48,937 nucleotides of DNA from CAYWNA01 sp964459305. GTDB lineage: Bacteria; Planctomycetota; Planctomycetia; Pirellulales; Pirellulaceae. The notes beneath the pieces are model-generated. The model was given only the letters and a program-made list of their open reading frames with translations. It ran no database searches and was not told the origin of the DNA. Both the position numbers and the translations under genes were made by a program. Within the stretch, counting starts at the first letter, position 1. Every line of letters starts with the position of its first letter. The stretch is from NCBI GenBank assembly GCA_964459305.1, contig CAYWNA010000079.1, positions 1-48,937 of the forward strand, given 5' to 3'. Positions 23,067 through 31,020 of the stretch are shown one piece after another.

Positions 23067-25544
23067 TCATTTTAGGGCAGCCAACGCTTCGAGGATTCTC
23101 ACGCGCATCCTGTCGGCGACCGTGCGGTCCTTGCGTTCATGCCAACGAAGCTGATCCGCACCATTGGCCTCCAATACCTCCCGTGCGCCCTTGTCGAGCA
23201 GATCTTCGGCCCGAGCCAGAGCGGCGTCCGCGCGGCCCGCTTTCTTGGCTCGCTGCACCGCCTGTCTAAGCATCACGAAGTATTCGTAGTCCTCGACGCT
23301 CTCTCGAACGGCTTCCATGTGCTTGCCTGCGGTGACGGACGTGTCGTCCAGGAACAGCGGCGTGTAAGGACCGGCTTTGGCGAAATACTCGTTCCACGAA
23401 GACGCACCGCTGTTGTCACCGAACGCCCAGAAGAACGAACCCGTGCCGCCTACGTCCCAACAGTGCCAGGCTTGCAGGCGGTAGTAGCTGTAGGGATCCA
23501 ACAGCTTTGTTGGCCCTGAACAGGAATAGAACTGCAGAGTACGTCCGTTGGCCTGCTGCTGGCGATAGAACTGGGCAAACCGTTCTCCGCGTTCCAGCCA
23601 CATCGGTCGATTGGGACACAATACATCGCAGGCATCAAACAGTTCGGCCGGAGCGGCGGTCGGGTTGCGATACGTGGGGTCTTCCCAGACGATCACGTCT
23701 GGCTCGGCAGCCTGAATCGCCCGTGCCCAAGCCAAGAACGGCCCAATATCGGAACCCTCGTGCGGTTCGTCGTGGATCAACAACCCCAATTGATTCGGCT
23801 CGATCCCTTTCGATCGCAGATGACGGACCCAGGCCGATATCCACGTTCCCACTCGCTGATGAAATTCCGCCGATCCGATCTCCGCTCCACCCAGCGACGT
23901 CCTGACCGCGCCGGAGTAGTGAGCGACGGACAGGAAAACCATGTATGCCTTGGCATCTGGCCAACGCTCGATCCACTGATCCAACGCTCGCGTATCCAAA
24001 TGGATCTTGGTCGGATCCTGCTTGTCAAACCGGAACGATCGCAACACGCCGGAATTGGCCCAGGGGGCGCTGACGAAGTGTTCCTGCAGATGCGCAAGGA
24101 ATGCGGCCCGGTTCTGCGATGTGATGCCGTAAGCGCCACTGCCGTTCGTGTAGCTCCAGCCGCCCAGCCAAAGCGTCGTTTCCTGTGGAAAATCCAGGGG
24201 CCAGATCCGCAAGTTGATTGGTACTCTCTGCGGTTCTGTTCCTCCCGATTCCACCACTATCGCACCGGTACACTCACCGGCTTCCTGCTCCACAACGCGA
24301 AACGTCATCCACACCTGTCGGACCAAGCCCGGCTGCACCGTGACGTTCCAGGCGTTGCCCTCGCGGCTTGCCTCCGGCAGGGCTGCAGCGATTGGCACAC
24401 CCTGCGACGTGTCCGTCCACTGCACATCATGCAACGTCACGTATTCGGGAGTTGGCGATCCGGGCAGACCCTCGAATCGAAGTCGCACATTCAGCGGTTT
24501 GTCCGTTGCGTTGGCCAAGTTCAATGCCGCCGCGCGATACTCGCAGCGCATCGTGTCGATCCGGATTTGGTTAGAGGCTGCCTGTGGTGGGATCGCAAAC
24601 GGTCTAAGTGGGTCCCACGTGGCCGGAACCCAAACCGACAGGTCTCGACGCCCCATTCCTCTCCATAACCCGGCCTGTACCTTGAATAGCTCGGCGTGGT
24701 TCTCGCCCATCGGCAATACTGCGCGAAAGGGCGCGTCGGCATCGATTGAATCGGGGCCGAGTGCGCACGCTTGTGCCAGCCGCTTCAGTTGTTCTGCCTT
24801 GGTCCGAGCGTCGAGGTCCGCCGCCGCGATCAACTCTCCCAGGTTCGCGGCATCCGTTTGCCATCGATGGCTAACCGCTCGCTGGATACGCCCCTTTTCA
24901 TAGATACTGCGAGCGTCCGTAGGTTCACCGGGATGCGGTTTTCGCTGCAACAGCTCCTTCGGCCCGCGAAATATTTCTACCTCGTCAGTGAACGAATAGG
25001 GTCCACCGGACATCGGAATGATGACGAATTGCACGAAGCGACCGGATGTGCGGAACTTGTCAGTCACCAAACGCCGAATGGCATAACCATCGGGCCAAGC
25101 GCCCGTGCCGGCTCGGTACAAGGCGACTAGATCACCGGCATCGAAGAACGTCTTGCCGTCGTCGCTGACCAGCACGTGGACGGCCATGGGCCAAGTCACA
25201 CCGGCGACTCCTGCCGCGGTGGTCATCGAGACGCCACTGATCGGCTCGATCTGTCCCAAGTCGACGGTCACGGTCGCATACTGCACGTGCTGCCAGCCCA
25301 CGGTGCCTTGCTGCGTCCAAAAATAGTCGGATGTGGTTTGTCCGTCGGTCAGTTGTTTCGAGTCACCGGCATCGGTGCAAAGCTGATAGGTGGGGTGCGG
25401 AAACAGCGCGTAAGGTCGGCCCAATGCCATATTCCGGCCAGCGAGTTCGGCAGCTTCGATCCGAACAGATGCCGCGGTGACAGACAGCAACGCGACACAT
25501 GCGAGTTTCCCCGCCGATCGGAGAACAGGGGTTCGGTTACGCAT
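23067..25544 (-). CDS. Discoidin-like plus DUF4091 glycoside hydrolase-like protein
   Basis: An 825-aa secreted protein. It has a signal peptide (residues about 1-31). An F5/8 type C-like domain follows (GRNMALGRPYALFPHPTYQL; TVDLGQIEPISGVSMTTAAG; FVQFVII), about 32-200. A central beta region leads into a DUF4091 glycosidase-like barrel (about 440-760) with QLGLLIHDEPHEGSD, VWEDPTYRNP, LQAWHCWDVGGTGSFFWAFG and the C-terminal VRESVEDYEYFVMLR. The D-E pair in IHDEP is the likely acid/base position. GGAGG lies 8 nt upstream of the ATG at 25544; the longer frame to 25613 lacks support. The protein probably degrades a carbohydrate at the cell surface, with the discoidin domain binding it. Confidence 0.87.
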   Translation of the reverse strand: MRNRTPVLRSAGKLACVALLSVTAASVRIEAAELAGRNMALGRPYALFPHPTYQLCTDAGDSKQLTDGQTTSDYFWTQQGTVGWQHVQYATVTVDLGQIEPISGVSMTTAAGVAGVTWPMAVHVLVSDDGKTFFDAGDLVALYRAGTGAWPDGYAIRRLVTDKFRTSGRFVQFVIIPMSGGPYSFTDEVEIFRGPKELLQRKPHPGEPTDARSIYEKGRIQRAVSHRWQTDAANLGELIAAADLDARTKAEQLKRLAQACALGPDSIDADAPFRAVLPMGENHAELFKVQAGLWRGMGRRDLSVWVPATWDPLRPFAIPPQAASNQIRIDTMRCEYRAAALNLANATDKPLNVRLRFEGLPGSPTPEYVTLHDVQWTDTSQGVPIAAALPEASREGNAWNVTVQPGLVRQVWMTFRVVEQEAGECTGAIVVESGGTEPQRVPINLRIWPLDFPQETTLWLGGWSYTNGSGAYGITSQNRAAFLAHLQEHFVSAPWANSGVLRSFRFDKQDPTKIHLDTRALDQWIERWPDAKAYMVFLSVAHYSGAVRTSLGGAEIGSAEFHQRVGTWISAWVRHLRSKGIEPNQLGLLIHDEPHEGSDIGPFLAWARAIQAAEPDVIVWEDPTYRNPTAAPAELFDACDVLCPNRPMWLERGERFAQFYRQQQANGRTLQFYSCSGPTKLLDPYSYYRLQAWHCWDVGGTGSFFWAFGDNSGASSWNEYFAKAGPYTPLFLDDTSVTAGKHMEAVRESVEDYEYFVMLRQAVQRAKKAGRADAALARAEDLLDKGAREVLEANGADQLRWHERKDRTVADRMRVRILEALAALK

Positions 25545-25689
25545 CGGGTCGATCCTCCGTTGAGTTATCTGGTGGCGCAATACGATTATCCAACACAATC
25601 CGCAATAAATCACCCGGGGAATCTCCGAATTCCGGTCTGCCCGGTGATTCTCACACGACCGCGCCTAGCTTGAAACACATCTTTTTCTA

Positions 25690-25823
25690 AGAGGGTGTCT
25701 TCAAAATCCTGTGGAGGGCACGATCTGGGAGGGCGAAGCTCCTGCGGAGCCGGTCGTCCGGCCATTTCGGCCGCTCGGCAGGAGCCTCGCCCTCCCCAGT
25801 CCACAATTTGATGACACGCTCTA
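25690..25823. repeat. 130-bp inverted-repeat element D1 (MITE-like)
   Basis: Outer arms GAGGGTGTCTTCAAAAT and (reversed) GAGCGTGTCATCAAATT enclose a strong inner palindrome. Its left arm (25727-25750) starts GGGAGGGCGAAGCTCCTGC, and its right arm (25773-25797) ends GGAGCCTCGCCCTCCCC. A related element (D2) lies at 26511-26638, so the two flank the small gene between them. Size and terminal repeats fit a non-autonomous miniature element. No coding capacity is seen. Confidence 0.75.
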
Positions 25824-25906
25824 AGAACGCGTTTTGAGTCCGCGGCGACGGACAGGCAGCGGACATGTCCAACAATCGGTCCGGGCGGCCTAGGCAAGGC
25901 GAAAGC

Positions 25907-26512
25907 ATGAAAAAGAAACGGGTATCGACGACTCTGGTTACCGACCAACATGTCATCCGGGGCTACGTTCCCGCGCAAGGGGAACGGCTCCTAGAGATTC
26001 TCAACAGCCAAGGGACGGGTTTCGTTCATCTTGAAGATGCGGAAATCCACCGGAGATGCGGCGATTCGCATGCCCACACGATACCGCGTGCGGTCCTCCG
26101 CAAAGCAAGTATCGCTCTGGCTCTTCGAACCGACGATACACACGAAGCTCCGCAAAAACGAGCTGACACACTCGTATCGAGAAACACCCATTCCGCCTTT
26201 GTGGTCGTGGGGGGATATGATGTTGCCGGAACGGTGCACTTGAGAGGCCATGCTGATGGTGTCAATATCCTGACCTTGGACTTCGCACGCTTCTTCCCGA
26301 TCTCCGATGCAGTGGTCACCTACGGAGGCGACCAGCGACAGCCGATTGCCGCGAAAGTCGCAATTGTCAATCGAGACTTCGTTTCTTTGTTCCACGTCGA
26401 AGATGGTGTCATGTCAAAGGACGACCTTTCTCAGGCGGTCCAAGTTATCCTGGAGGATGACCCCAGGACCAAGACAGAGTGGACGAGCCCGTTGGGTCTG
26501 GCAGATGCTTGA
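25907..26512 (+). CDS. Hypothetical protein with two similar halves
   Basis: A 201-aa cytoplasmic protein. The two halves share a layout. The first reads VTDQHVIRGYVPAQGERLLE then GTGFVHLEDAEI. The second reads VVVGGYDVAGTVHLRGHADG then FARFFPISDAVV. Each is a strand, a V-x-G-x-V turn, a short helix and a second strand, similar in outline to the small DUF6812-type beta domain found in planctomycetes, but the link is tentative. The start MKKKRVSTTL is preferred; the frame opens at 25865 without a ribosome binding site. The gene is bracketed by related palindromic elements (25690-25823 and 26511-26638), the second overlapping its stop codon. Confidence 0.55.
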   Translation: MKKKRVSTTLVTDQHVIRGYVPAQGERLLEILNSQGTGFVHLEDAEIHRRCGDSHAHTIPRAVLRKASIALALRTDDTHEAPQKRADTLVSRNTHSAFVVVGGYDVAGTVHLRGHADGVNILTLDFARFFPISDAVVTYGGDQRQPIAAKVAIVNRDFVSLFHVEDGVMSKDDLSQAVQVILEDDPRTKTEWTSPLGLADA

Positions 26513-26638
26513 GGGCGTCCGGGAATTGGGTGGGCGAAGCTCCTGCTGAGCTTGCTTTCTGGCACCAACACTCGGCTCGGCGGGAGCCTCGCCCTCCCGA
26601 TAACCATGGATTCCAGCATTTCGAATTCCCGGACCCTA
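26511..26638. repeat. 130-bp inverted-repeat element D2 (MITE-like)
   Basis: The outer arms read GAGGGCGTCCGGGAATT (from 26511) and AATTCCCGGACCCT (to about 26638). The inner arms are GGGTGGGCGAAGCTCCTGC (26528-26546) and GGAGCCTCGCCCTCCC (26583-26598), the same core as D1. It overlaps the stop of the preceding plus-strand gene and ends 9 bp before the stop of the convergent DUF3604 gene, so it may serve as a shared terminator. Confidence 0.75.
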
Positions 26639-26646
26639 AGTTAGAT

Positions 26647-29502
26647 TCACGGCAGCGGTCCGTAGGCCTCCAATTCGACCCATTGGGCGCCGGGGTTGGC
26701 GGTGTTGCTGTCCAGCCAACTGCGGATGTAGCGGGCTCGGACGGCATCGAACGCAAAGACTCGTCCGTCGATGGTTTCGGGGTATTCACCATGCTGCCGG
26801 CTGTCGAAGATCATGGTCTCTTCACCGTCGAAATCGCCTGTCGGCGAGACAGCCAACCGGTTGCCGTGATAGGTGCGGCCGTCGCGGAAGTAGTTCCAAA
26901 GCCGGATGAACGCGACCGGCTGAACCGTCTCCAGGTCGACCTGCACCCATGCATGGCCTGCCGTCCCGTGGCCGAAGTGGTCGTTGAGTTTCCCGTCGGT
27001 GACCGAGTCCGGCTTGCCGTAGGTAGTGGTTTCGGTTGAATTCGTGGAGACCGGTTTACGAAGAGCGAGGTTGGTCATCTCAGCAAGCTGCCCGCGCAGC
27101 AGGCGCTCTGGCGACGGGACGGGCTTCTCGTAGGTCACCCAAATCGGTGTCAGCCAGGCTCGCTGCGTTTCATTGCAGACGATGCGGAAGTAATAGTAGT
27201 CGGTCGGCCCGCCGTAGGGCTCGTCATCCATATGCTCGATCCGAACAACGCATCGCTCCGGTGTCCACGCCCGAATCGGCCGGCCGTTGCGGACCAGTTC
27301 GACGTTGGTAATCGGCGTCGATGCCGCGGCCTCTAACGTGATGGTTCGCGGTTCGCCGGGCGAAGGCAAGGTGAGCTTGTCACCCATGGGATGCCCGTTG
27401 ACCTGAAAGTCGGCCAGGATGCGGCAAGCGGCCGTGGCATAGCATCGCCGCGCATCGATGGCGGCAAACAGGTCGTCGCGAGATAAACGCGGCGCAAGAA
27501 ATGCTGTCAGCCCGCCTAAGTGGTGGTGAATCGCCCAGCGGTTGGAGATGGGCTGCAAACCCGGTTGGCCCGTATGATTGTCGCTGGTGCCGAAGACGCA
27601 GGCCATCAGTCCGTCGTTGAAATTGGCGACCACCCCCGGTTCGTGAGGACCCCATTGCGAGTAGATCTCGATAGCCTTCTGATAACGCGCGTCGCGCTGG
27701 GTCACACCGCGAACGTGATGTGGAACTTCGACGACGTCCAGCCCGTGCTGATCGAGCAGTTCGTAGAACGCCGGGCGGCCGCGGACCACGTTGCCGCCAC
27801 CCCACGCACGGAAGCACAACGGCATGGCGGTGCGGCTGTAGATCACCGAATGTCCCGCTCCCTGGCCGGCGGCGGCCCATTCGTACGCGAAAATGGGCAC
27901 GAAGCGACCGGGCTCGTGGAATTTCTCGTCAACACGCCACAGGTCGGCCAAGTCGCCGTCGGTGATGTAACAGGCGTGGGGGCTCAATGCCACGCAGTCT
28001 GACCCGGCGATGTCCCGCGCGTGCCGCGCCGCTTCCTCGAACGTGCGCAAACCATCGCACCGCCGATGATGCGTGTGAAGATCGCCCCAGAACACGCGGT
28101 ACTCCGGCTCTTCGGCCGTCACATGAACCGGATTGCTCGTGCCTGTGACATCCGCCGACGCGTCGCGCACGCGAATCGCGTAGTAGCCCGGTTCGTCGAT
28201 CCGCCCCCAGTCGTCAAGGTAGCGTTGCCCGGCGCGTGACGGTTCCAACGTGACGGTGGACGGCGCCGTCACGGTTCCAGTCGCCGTTTCCTCCAATGTC
28301 ACGATCGCGAACTCCAGCGTACCGCGAAAGGACGGAGCGGGATTGCGATGCCCGTCCAAGGCAGCCACATTGACGCTGAACGGTTCGCCTTTCTGCACCA
28401 CCGATGGCACTACGACAGCCAATTCGGTTGGCTCACCGGCGATGACTTGCATCTGGTGCGAACGTTCCAGAGCCAGCGCCCAATAAGTCCCATCACCGTC
28501 CGCATCCGTCGACATGCCCAGCGGCAGCGCCGGTGTGTACCACGCCCGTACCTCGTTGCGGAAATCCGCCGTACTTTGCACGTAGGGCTGCACGGCTCCT
28601 GCGTATGTTACGTTTACCGTGTCGCCGGATTCCAGCGAGCCGGCTACCAATCGCACAAAACTCTCGTGATGATGACGCAGCTCGCTCGAAAATGTGTAAG
28701 CGCCTTTGCCCGGCAGATGACAGTCAACCGAGAGTCTTACACCGGCTCGCGAAGCGACGGCAGTGACATGCCCGGCGGTCTGCGGATCGTCGGCCTGCGG
28801 CGGCGACCAACTCTCCGGAACGAAGAACCTCAGTGCCCCGCCTTCGGCAATACCGCTGGGGCCCGCCGTGTAGACGACCTCAAGCTGGACGTCGCTTCCC
28901 ACGACCACTGACTTCTGGTTGATCGTAGTGGACCCTTCGCCATCGCCGCCGGTCAGTGCCACGTCCTCCGATGGCCGGATTCCTTCCTTGGGTTGATGCG
29001 CCGTGTCGCAGGTGACCAATACGGCGTCGACGATCGGTTGCGAAGCGTCCACAGCGTGCAGCCGCAATTGATAGAAGTGTCGTCGCTTGCCCTGAACCAA
29101 CCCGGCGCGTTCCCAGCGGAAACCAGATGCAGCAGCCTGACCGTGCGACGGCTCAAGCCGAACATCACATTCCTCGTTTTGCTCGCCGACCCACTCCACG
29201 GCTACCCGGCGGTCGACCTTGTCGTCGGAATAGGCTCGCACCCAAACCGCGTACCCGTCCGTACCCTTGGGATTGCCGAACAGAAAGACGGTCTTGTCGA
29301 CGACCGGCGGGCCACCGTCTGTTGCCAGCTTTCGATAGCCGCTGCCGCAGAATCCTCCCAACTCACTGGCGATCGGCTCGAGCGAAAAGAACTCCTCCGC
29401 CTCGAAGTACTGGTGACCGCTAGGCTTGGCTGGTGCCGGCGGATCCGCCGAGGCCGCCGTAACAGCCGCAAGAACAACGACGAACGTCACTGCAAAACGC
29501 AT
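26647..29502 (-). CDS. DUF3604 PHP-like protein with C-terminal discoidin domain
   Basis: A 951-aa secreted protein. It has a signal peptide (residues 1-19). N-terminal beta domains occupy about 30-460. A DUF3604 domain (about 465-850) follows, whose metal-binding start is YRVFWGDLHTHHRRCDG, with SPHACYITDGD, FAYEWAAAGQGAGHSVIYS, VEVPHHVRG and VFGTSDNHTGQPGL. These histidines and aspartates are the PHP-type metal ligands, so a phosphoesterase or other metal hydrolase is expected. A C-terminal F5/8 type C domain (NLALRKPVSTNSTE onwards) probably binds sugar. GGGAG lies 8 nt before the ATG. A long palindrome (29564-29691) sits 62 bp upstream of the start. Confidence 0.85.
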   Translation of the reverse strand: MRFAVTFVVVLAAVTAASADPPAPAKPSGHQYFEAEEFFSLEPIASELGGFCGSGYRKLATDGGPPVVDKTVFLFGNPKGTDGYAVWVRAYSDDKVDRRVAVEWVGEQNEECDVRLEPSHGQAAASGFRWERAGLVQGKRRHFYQLRLHAVDASQPIVDAVLVTCDTAHQPKEGIRPSEDVALTGGDGEGSTTINQKSVVVGSDVQLEVVYTAGPSGIAEGGALRFFVPESWSPPQADDPQTAGHVTAVASRAGVRLSVDCHLPGKGAYTFSSELRHHHESFVRLVAGSLESGDTVNVTYAGAVQPYVQSTADFRNEVRAWYTPALPLGMSTDADGDGTYWALALERSHQMQVIAGEPTELAVVVPSVVQKGEPFSVNVAALDGHRNPAPSFRGTLEFAIVTLEETATGTVTAPSTVTLEPSRAGQRYLDDWGRIDEPGYYAIRVRDASADVTGTSNPVHVTAEEPEYRVFWGDLHTHHRRCDGLRTFEEAARHARDIAGSDCVALSPHACYITDGDLADLWRVDEKFHEPGRFVPIFAYEWAAAGQGAGHSVIYSRTAMPLCFRAWGGGNVVRGRPAFYELLDQHGLDVVEVPHHVRGVTQRDARYQKAIEIYSQWGPHEPGVVANFNDGLMACVFGTSDNHTGQPGLQPISNRWAIHHHLGGLTAFLAPRLSRDDLFAAIDARRCYATAACRILADFQVNGHPMGDKLTLPSPGEPRTITLEAAASTPITNVELVRNGRPIRAWTPERCVVRIEHMDDEPYGGPTDYYYFRIVCNETQRAWLTPIWVTYEKPVPSPERLLRGQLAEMTNLALRKPVSTNSTETTTYGKPDSVTDGKLNDHFGHGTAGHAWVQVDLETVQPVAFIRLWNYFRDGRTYHGNRLAVSPTGDFDGEETMIFDSRQHGEYPETIDGRVFAFDAVRARYIRSWLDSNTANPGAQWVELEAYGPLP

Positions 29503-29968
29503 GGTTTTCTCCCGTTGGTCGTGTCACTCGAAAACACTCCCTGCAGTCAGAGATGGCACATCTTCGTTTGACCGCGACCCGCCAGGGGAGCGCAAGCGAG
29601 CTGCGGTGATTACCCACGCGCTCCGCCAGGGGAGCGCGTGGGTAGTCACCGCCGAGTGGACGCGCTCCCCTGGCGGCTTGCGGTTAAACGAGTCATCTTC
29701 GTCCCGGAGCGGTATAGTAAGTCTAATCACTGTGGCGCCGGAGGAAAGATGCAGGTGACAAACAACCAGTCCATTTCCAGGGCATGGAGTGACTGGACTG
29801 ATTGAGAAAGAGACTGGTTCATCTCCCTTTTTGTGTTTCTTGTGGCTATCCGGAACCTCCTTCGGCAAAGCTATTTTCAGTTTGAGTTTCGCATGAGGCT
29901 AGAGGTGTAGACCTAAACCAGATACGATAGCCTCACGTGGTCTGCGAGGTAATCATTGGAGAAGTGAA
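29503..29968. other. Intergenic stretch with palindrome C
   Basis: The stretch holds the compound palindrome at 29564-29691, described separately. After it, 29692-29968 contains no supported gene. A minus-strand frame (29868-29524) is open but reads through the palindrome and is rejected. The ribosome binding site GGAGAAG at about 29958 belongs to the next plus-strand gene. Confidence 0.5.
29564..29691. repeat. TCGTTTAACCG palindrome, compound copy C
   Basis: The outer arms start TCGTTTGACCGCGACCCGCC (29564) and end in the reverse complement at 29691 (GCGGTTAAACGA). A second perfect palindrome is nested inside: TACCCACGCGCTCC and GGAGCGCGTGGGTA around GCCAGG. The copy is therefore an enlarged version, about 128 bp against 82-84 bp for A and B, as if one stem had been inserted or duplicated within the other. 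It lies 62 bp upstream of the DUF3604 start codon. Confidence 0.8.
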
Positions 29969-30958
29969 ATGTTGAAGCCTTCTTCCTATGTCATCGCCGT
30001 GTTGTTCGTCTCTGTCGTTCATTGGCCTTCGGGACATGTGCAAGCACAGACGACTGCGCTGAAGCCGACAATCGACGGCCCTTGGTGGCAGGTCGCGGCG
30101 GATCCCGATCTGGGCGAGTACACCTCGCCGAAACAGCAGCCCGTGGACTTTGGCGTGTGGCAAGCGGCGGATGGCACGTGGCAGCTATGGTCCTGTATCC
30201 GTCATACGAAGTGCGGTGGCAACACGCGGCTGTTCTATCGGTGGGAGGGAAAGAAGATCACCGATCGAGACTGGGCGCCGATGGGCATCGCCATGGAGGC
30301 CGACACGAGCTTGGGCGAGGCGAAAGGCGGTTTGCAGGCGCCCCACGTGATCAGGTTGGAGGGCAAGTACCTGATGTTCTATGGCGACTGGAATAACATC
30401 TGCCTGGCCGAAAGTGACGACGGCAAGCACTTCCAGCGCGTGCTGAACGGTCAGGGACGCCCTCAGTTGCTCAGCGGACCATACGGCAACACGCGCGACG
30501 CGATGGTGCTGCGCGTGGCGGATCGGTTCTACTGCTACTACACGGGCCATTTGCGAAAAGATGCGTCCGACAGGCACAAATGCGGCATCTTCTGCCGCAC
30601 GTCGTCGGACTTGCGCAATTGGAGCGAAGCAATCAAAATCTCAGCGGGCGGCACGCCCGCCGGGAAGTCCAATTGGTACGGCGGCGATTGCGAATGCCCG
30701 TTTGTCGTTCACAAGGAAGGTTTGTTCTACCTGTTTCGGAATCAACGATACGGCACCAATAGCTTGAATACGCAATACTGTTCCAAGAATCCAACGGACT
30801 TCGGAGTCGACGACGATCAATACCGGATCGGGACGCTTCCGGTTGCCGCGCCGGAGATCATTTTGCATGACGATCAGTACTACATTGCTGCGCTGATGCC
30901 ATCGCTGAAAGGAATCCGCATCGCGAAACTGAAATGGGAACCCGCAGATAAAGAGTAG
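29969..30958 (+). CDS. Secreted GH43-like five-bladed propeller protein
   Basis: A 329-aa protein with a signal peptide (residues about 1-27, ending HVQAQ). The mature part resembles GH43/GH32-type five-bladed propellers: QPVDFGVWQAADGTWQLWSC, APHVIRLEGKYLMFYGDWN, GNTRDAMVLRVADRFYCYYT, NWYGGDCECPFVVHKEGLFY and AAPEIILHDDQYYIAALMPS. Acidic residues in blades 1 and 3 (D in QPVDFG, D in NTRDAMV) and an E in ECPF fit the GH43 catalytic triad layout. GGAGAAGTGAA lies before the ATG. It precedes the heparinase-like gene on the same strand (62 bp gap), so co-transcription is likely. The exact glycosidase specificity is unknown. Confidence 0.75.
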   Translation: MLKPSSYVIAVLFVSVVHWPSGHVQAQTTALKPTIDGPWWQVAADPDLGEYTSPKQQPVDFGVWQAADGTWQLWSCIRHTKCGGNTRLFYRWEGKKITDRDWAPMGIAMEADTSLGEAKGGLQAPHVIRLEGKYLMFYGDWNNICLAESDDGKHFQRVLNGQGRPQLLSGPYGNTRDAMVLRVADRFYCYYTGHLRKDASDRHKCGIFCRTSSDLRNWSEAIKISAGGTPAGKSNWYGGDCECPFVVHKEGLFYLFRNQRYGTNSLNTQYCSKNPTDFGVDDDQYRIGTLPVAAPEIILHDDQYYIAALMPSLKGIRIAKLKWEPADKE

Positions 30959-31020
30959 CATCCCACCTTCCCGCCGTTCCTTCCCACCTTACAAAACACA
31001 CGCCCCACGGAGAGCCTGTC

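Noticed and set aside
29524..29868. Minus-strand reading frame of 114 codons
   Set aside because: It reads straight through palindrome C and has no family signal; the opposite frame is equally open.
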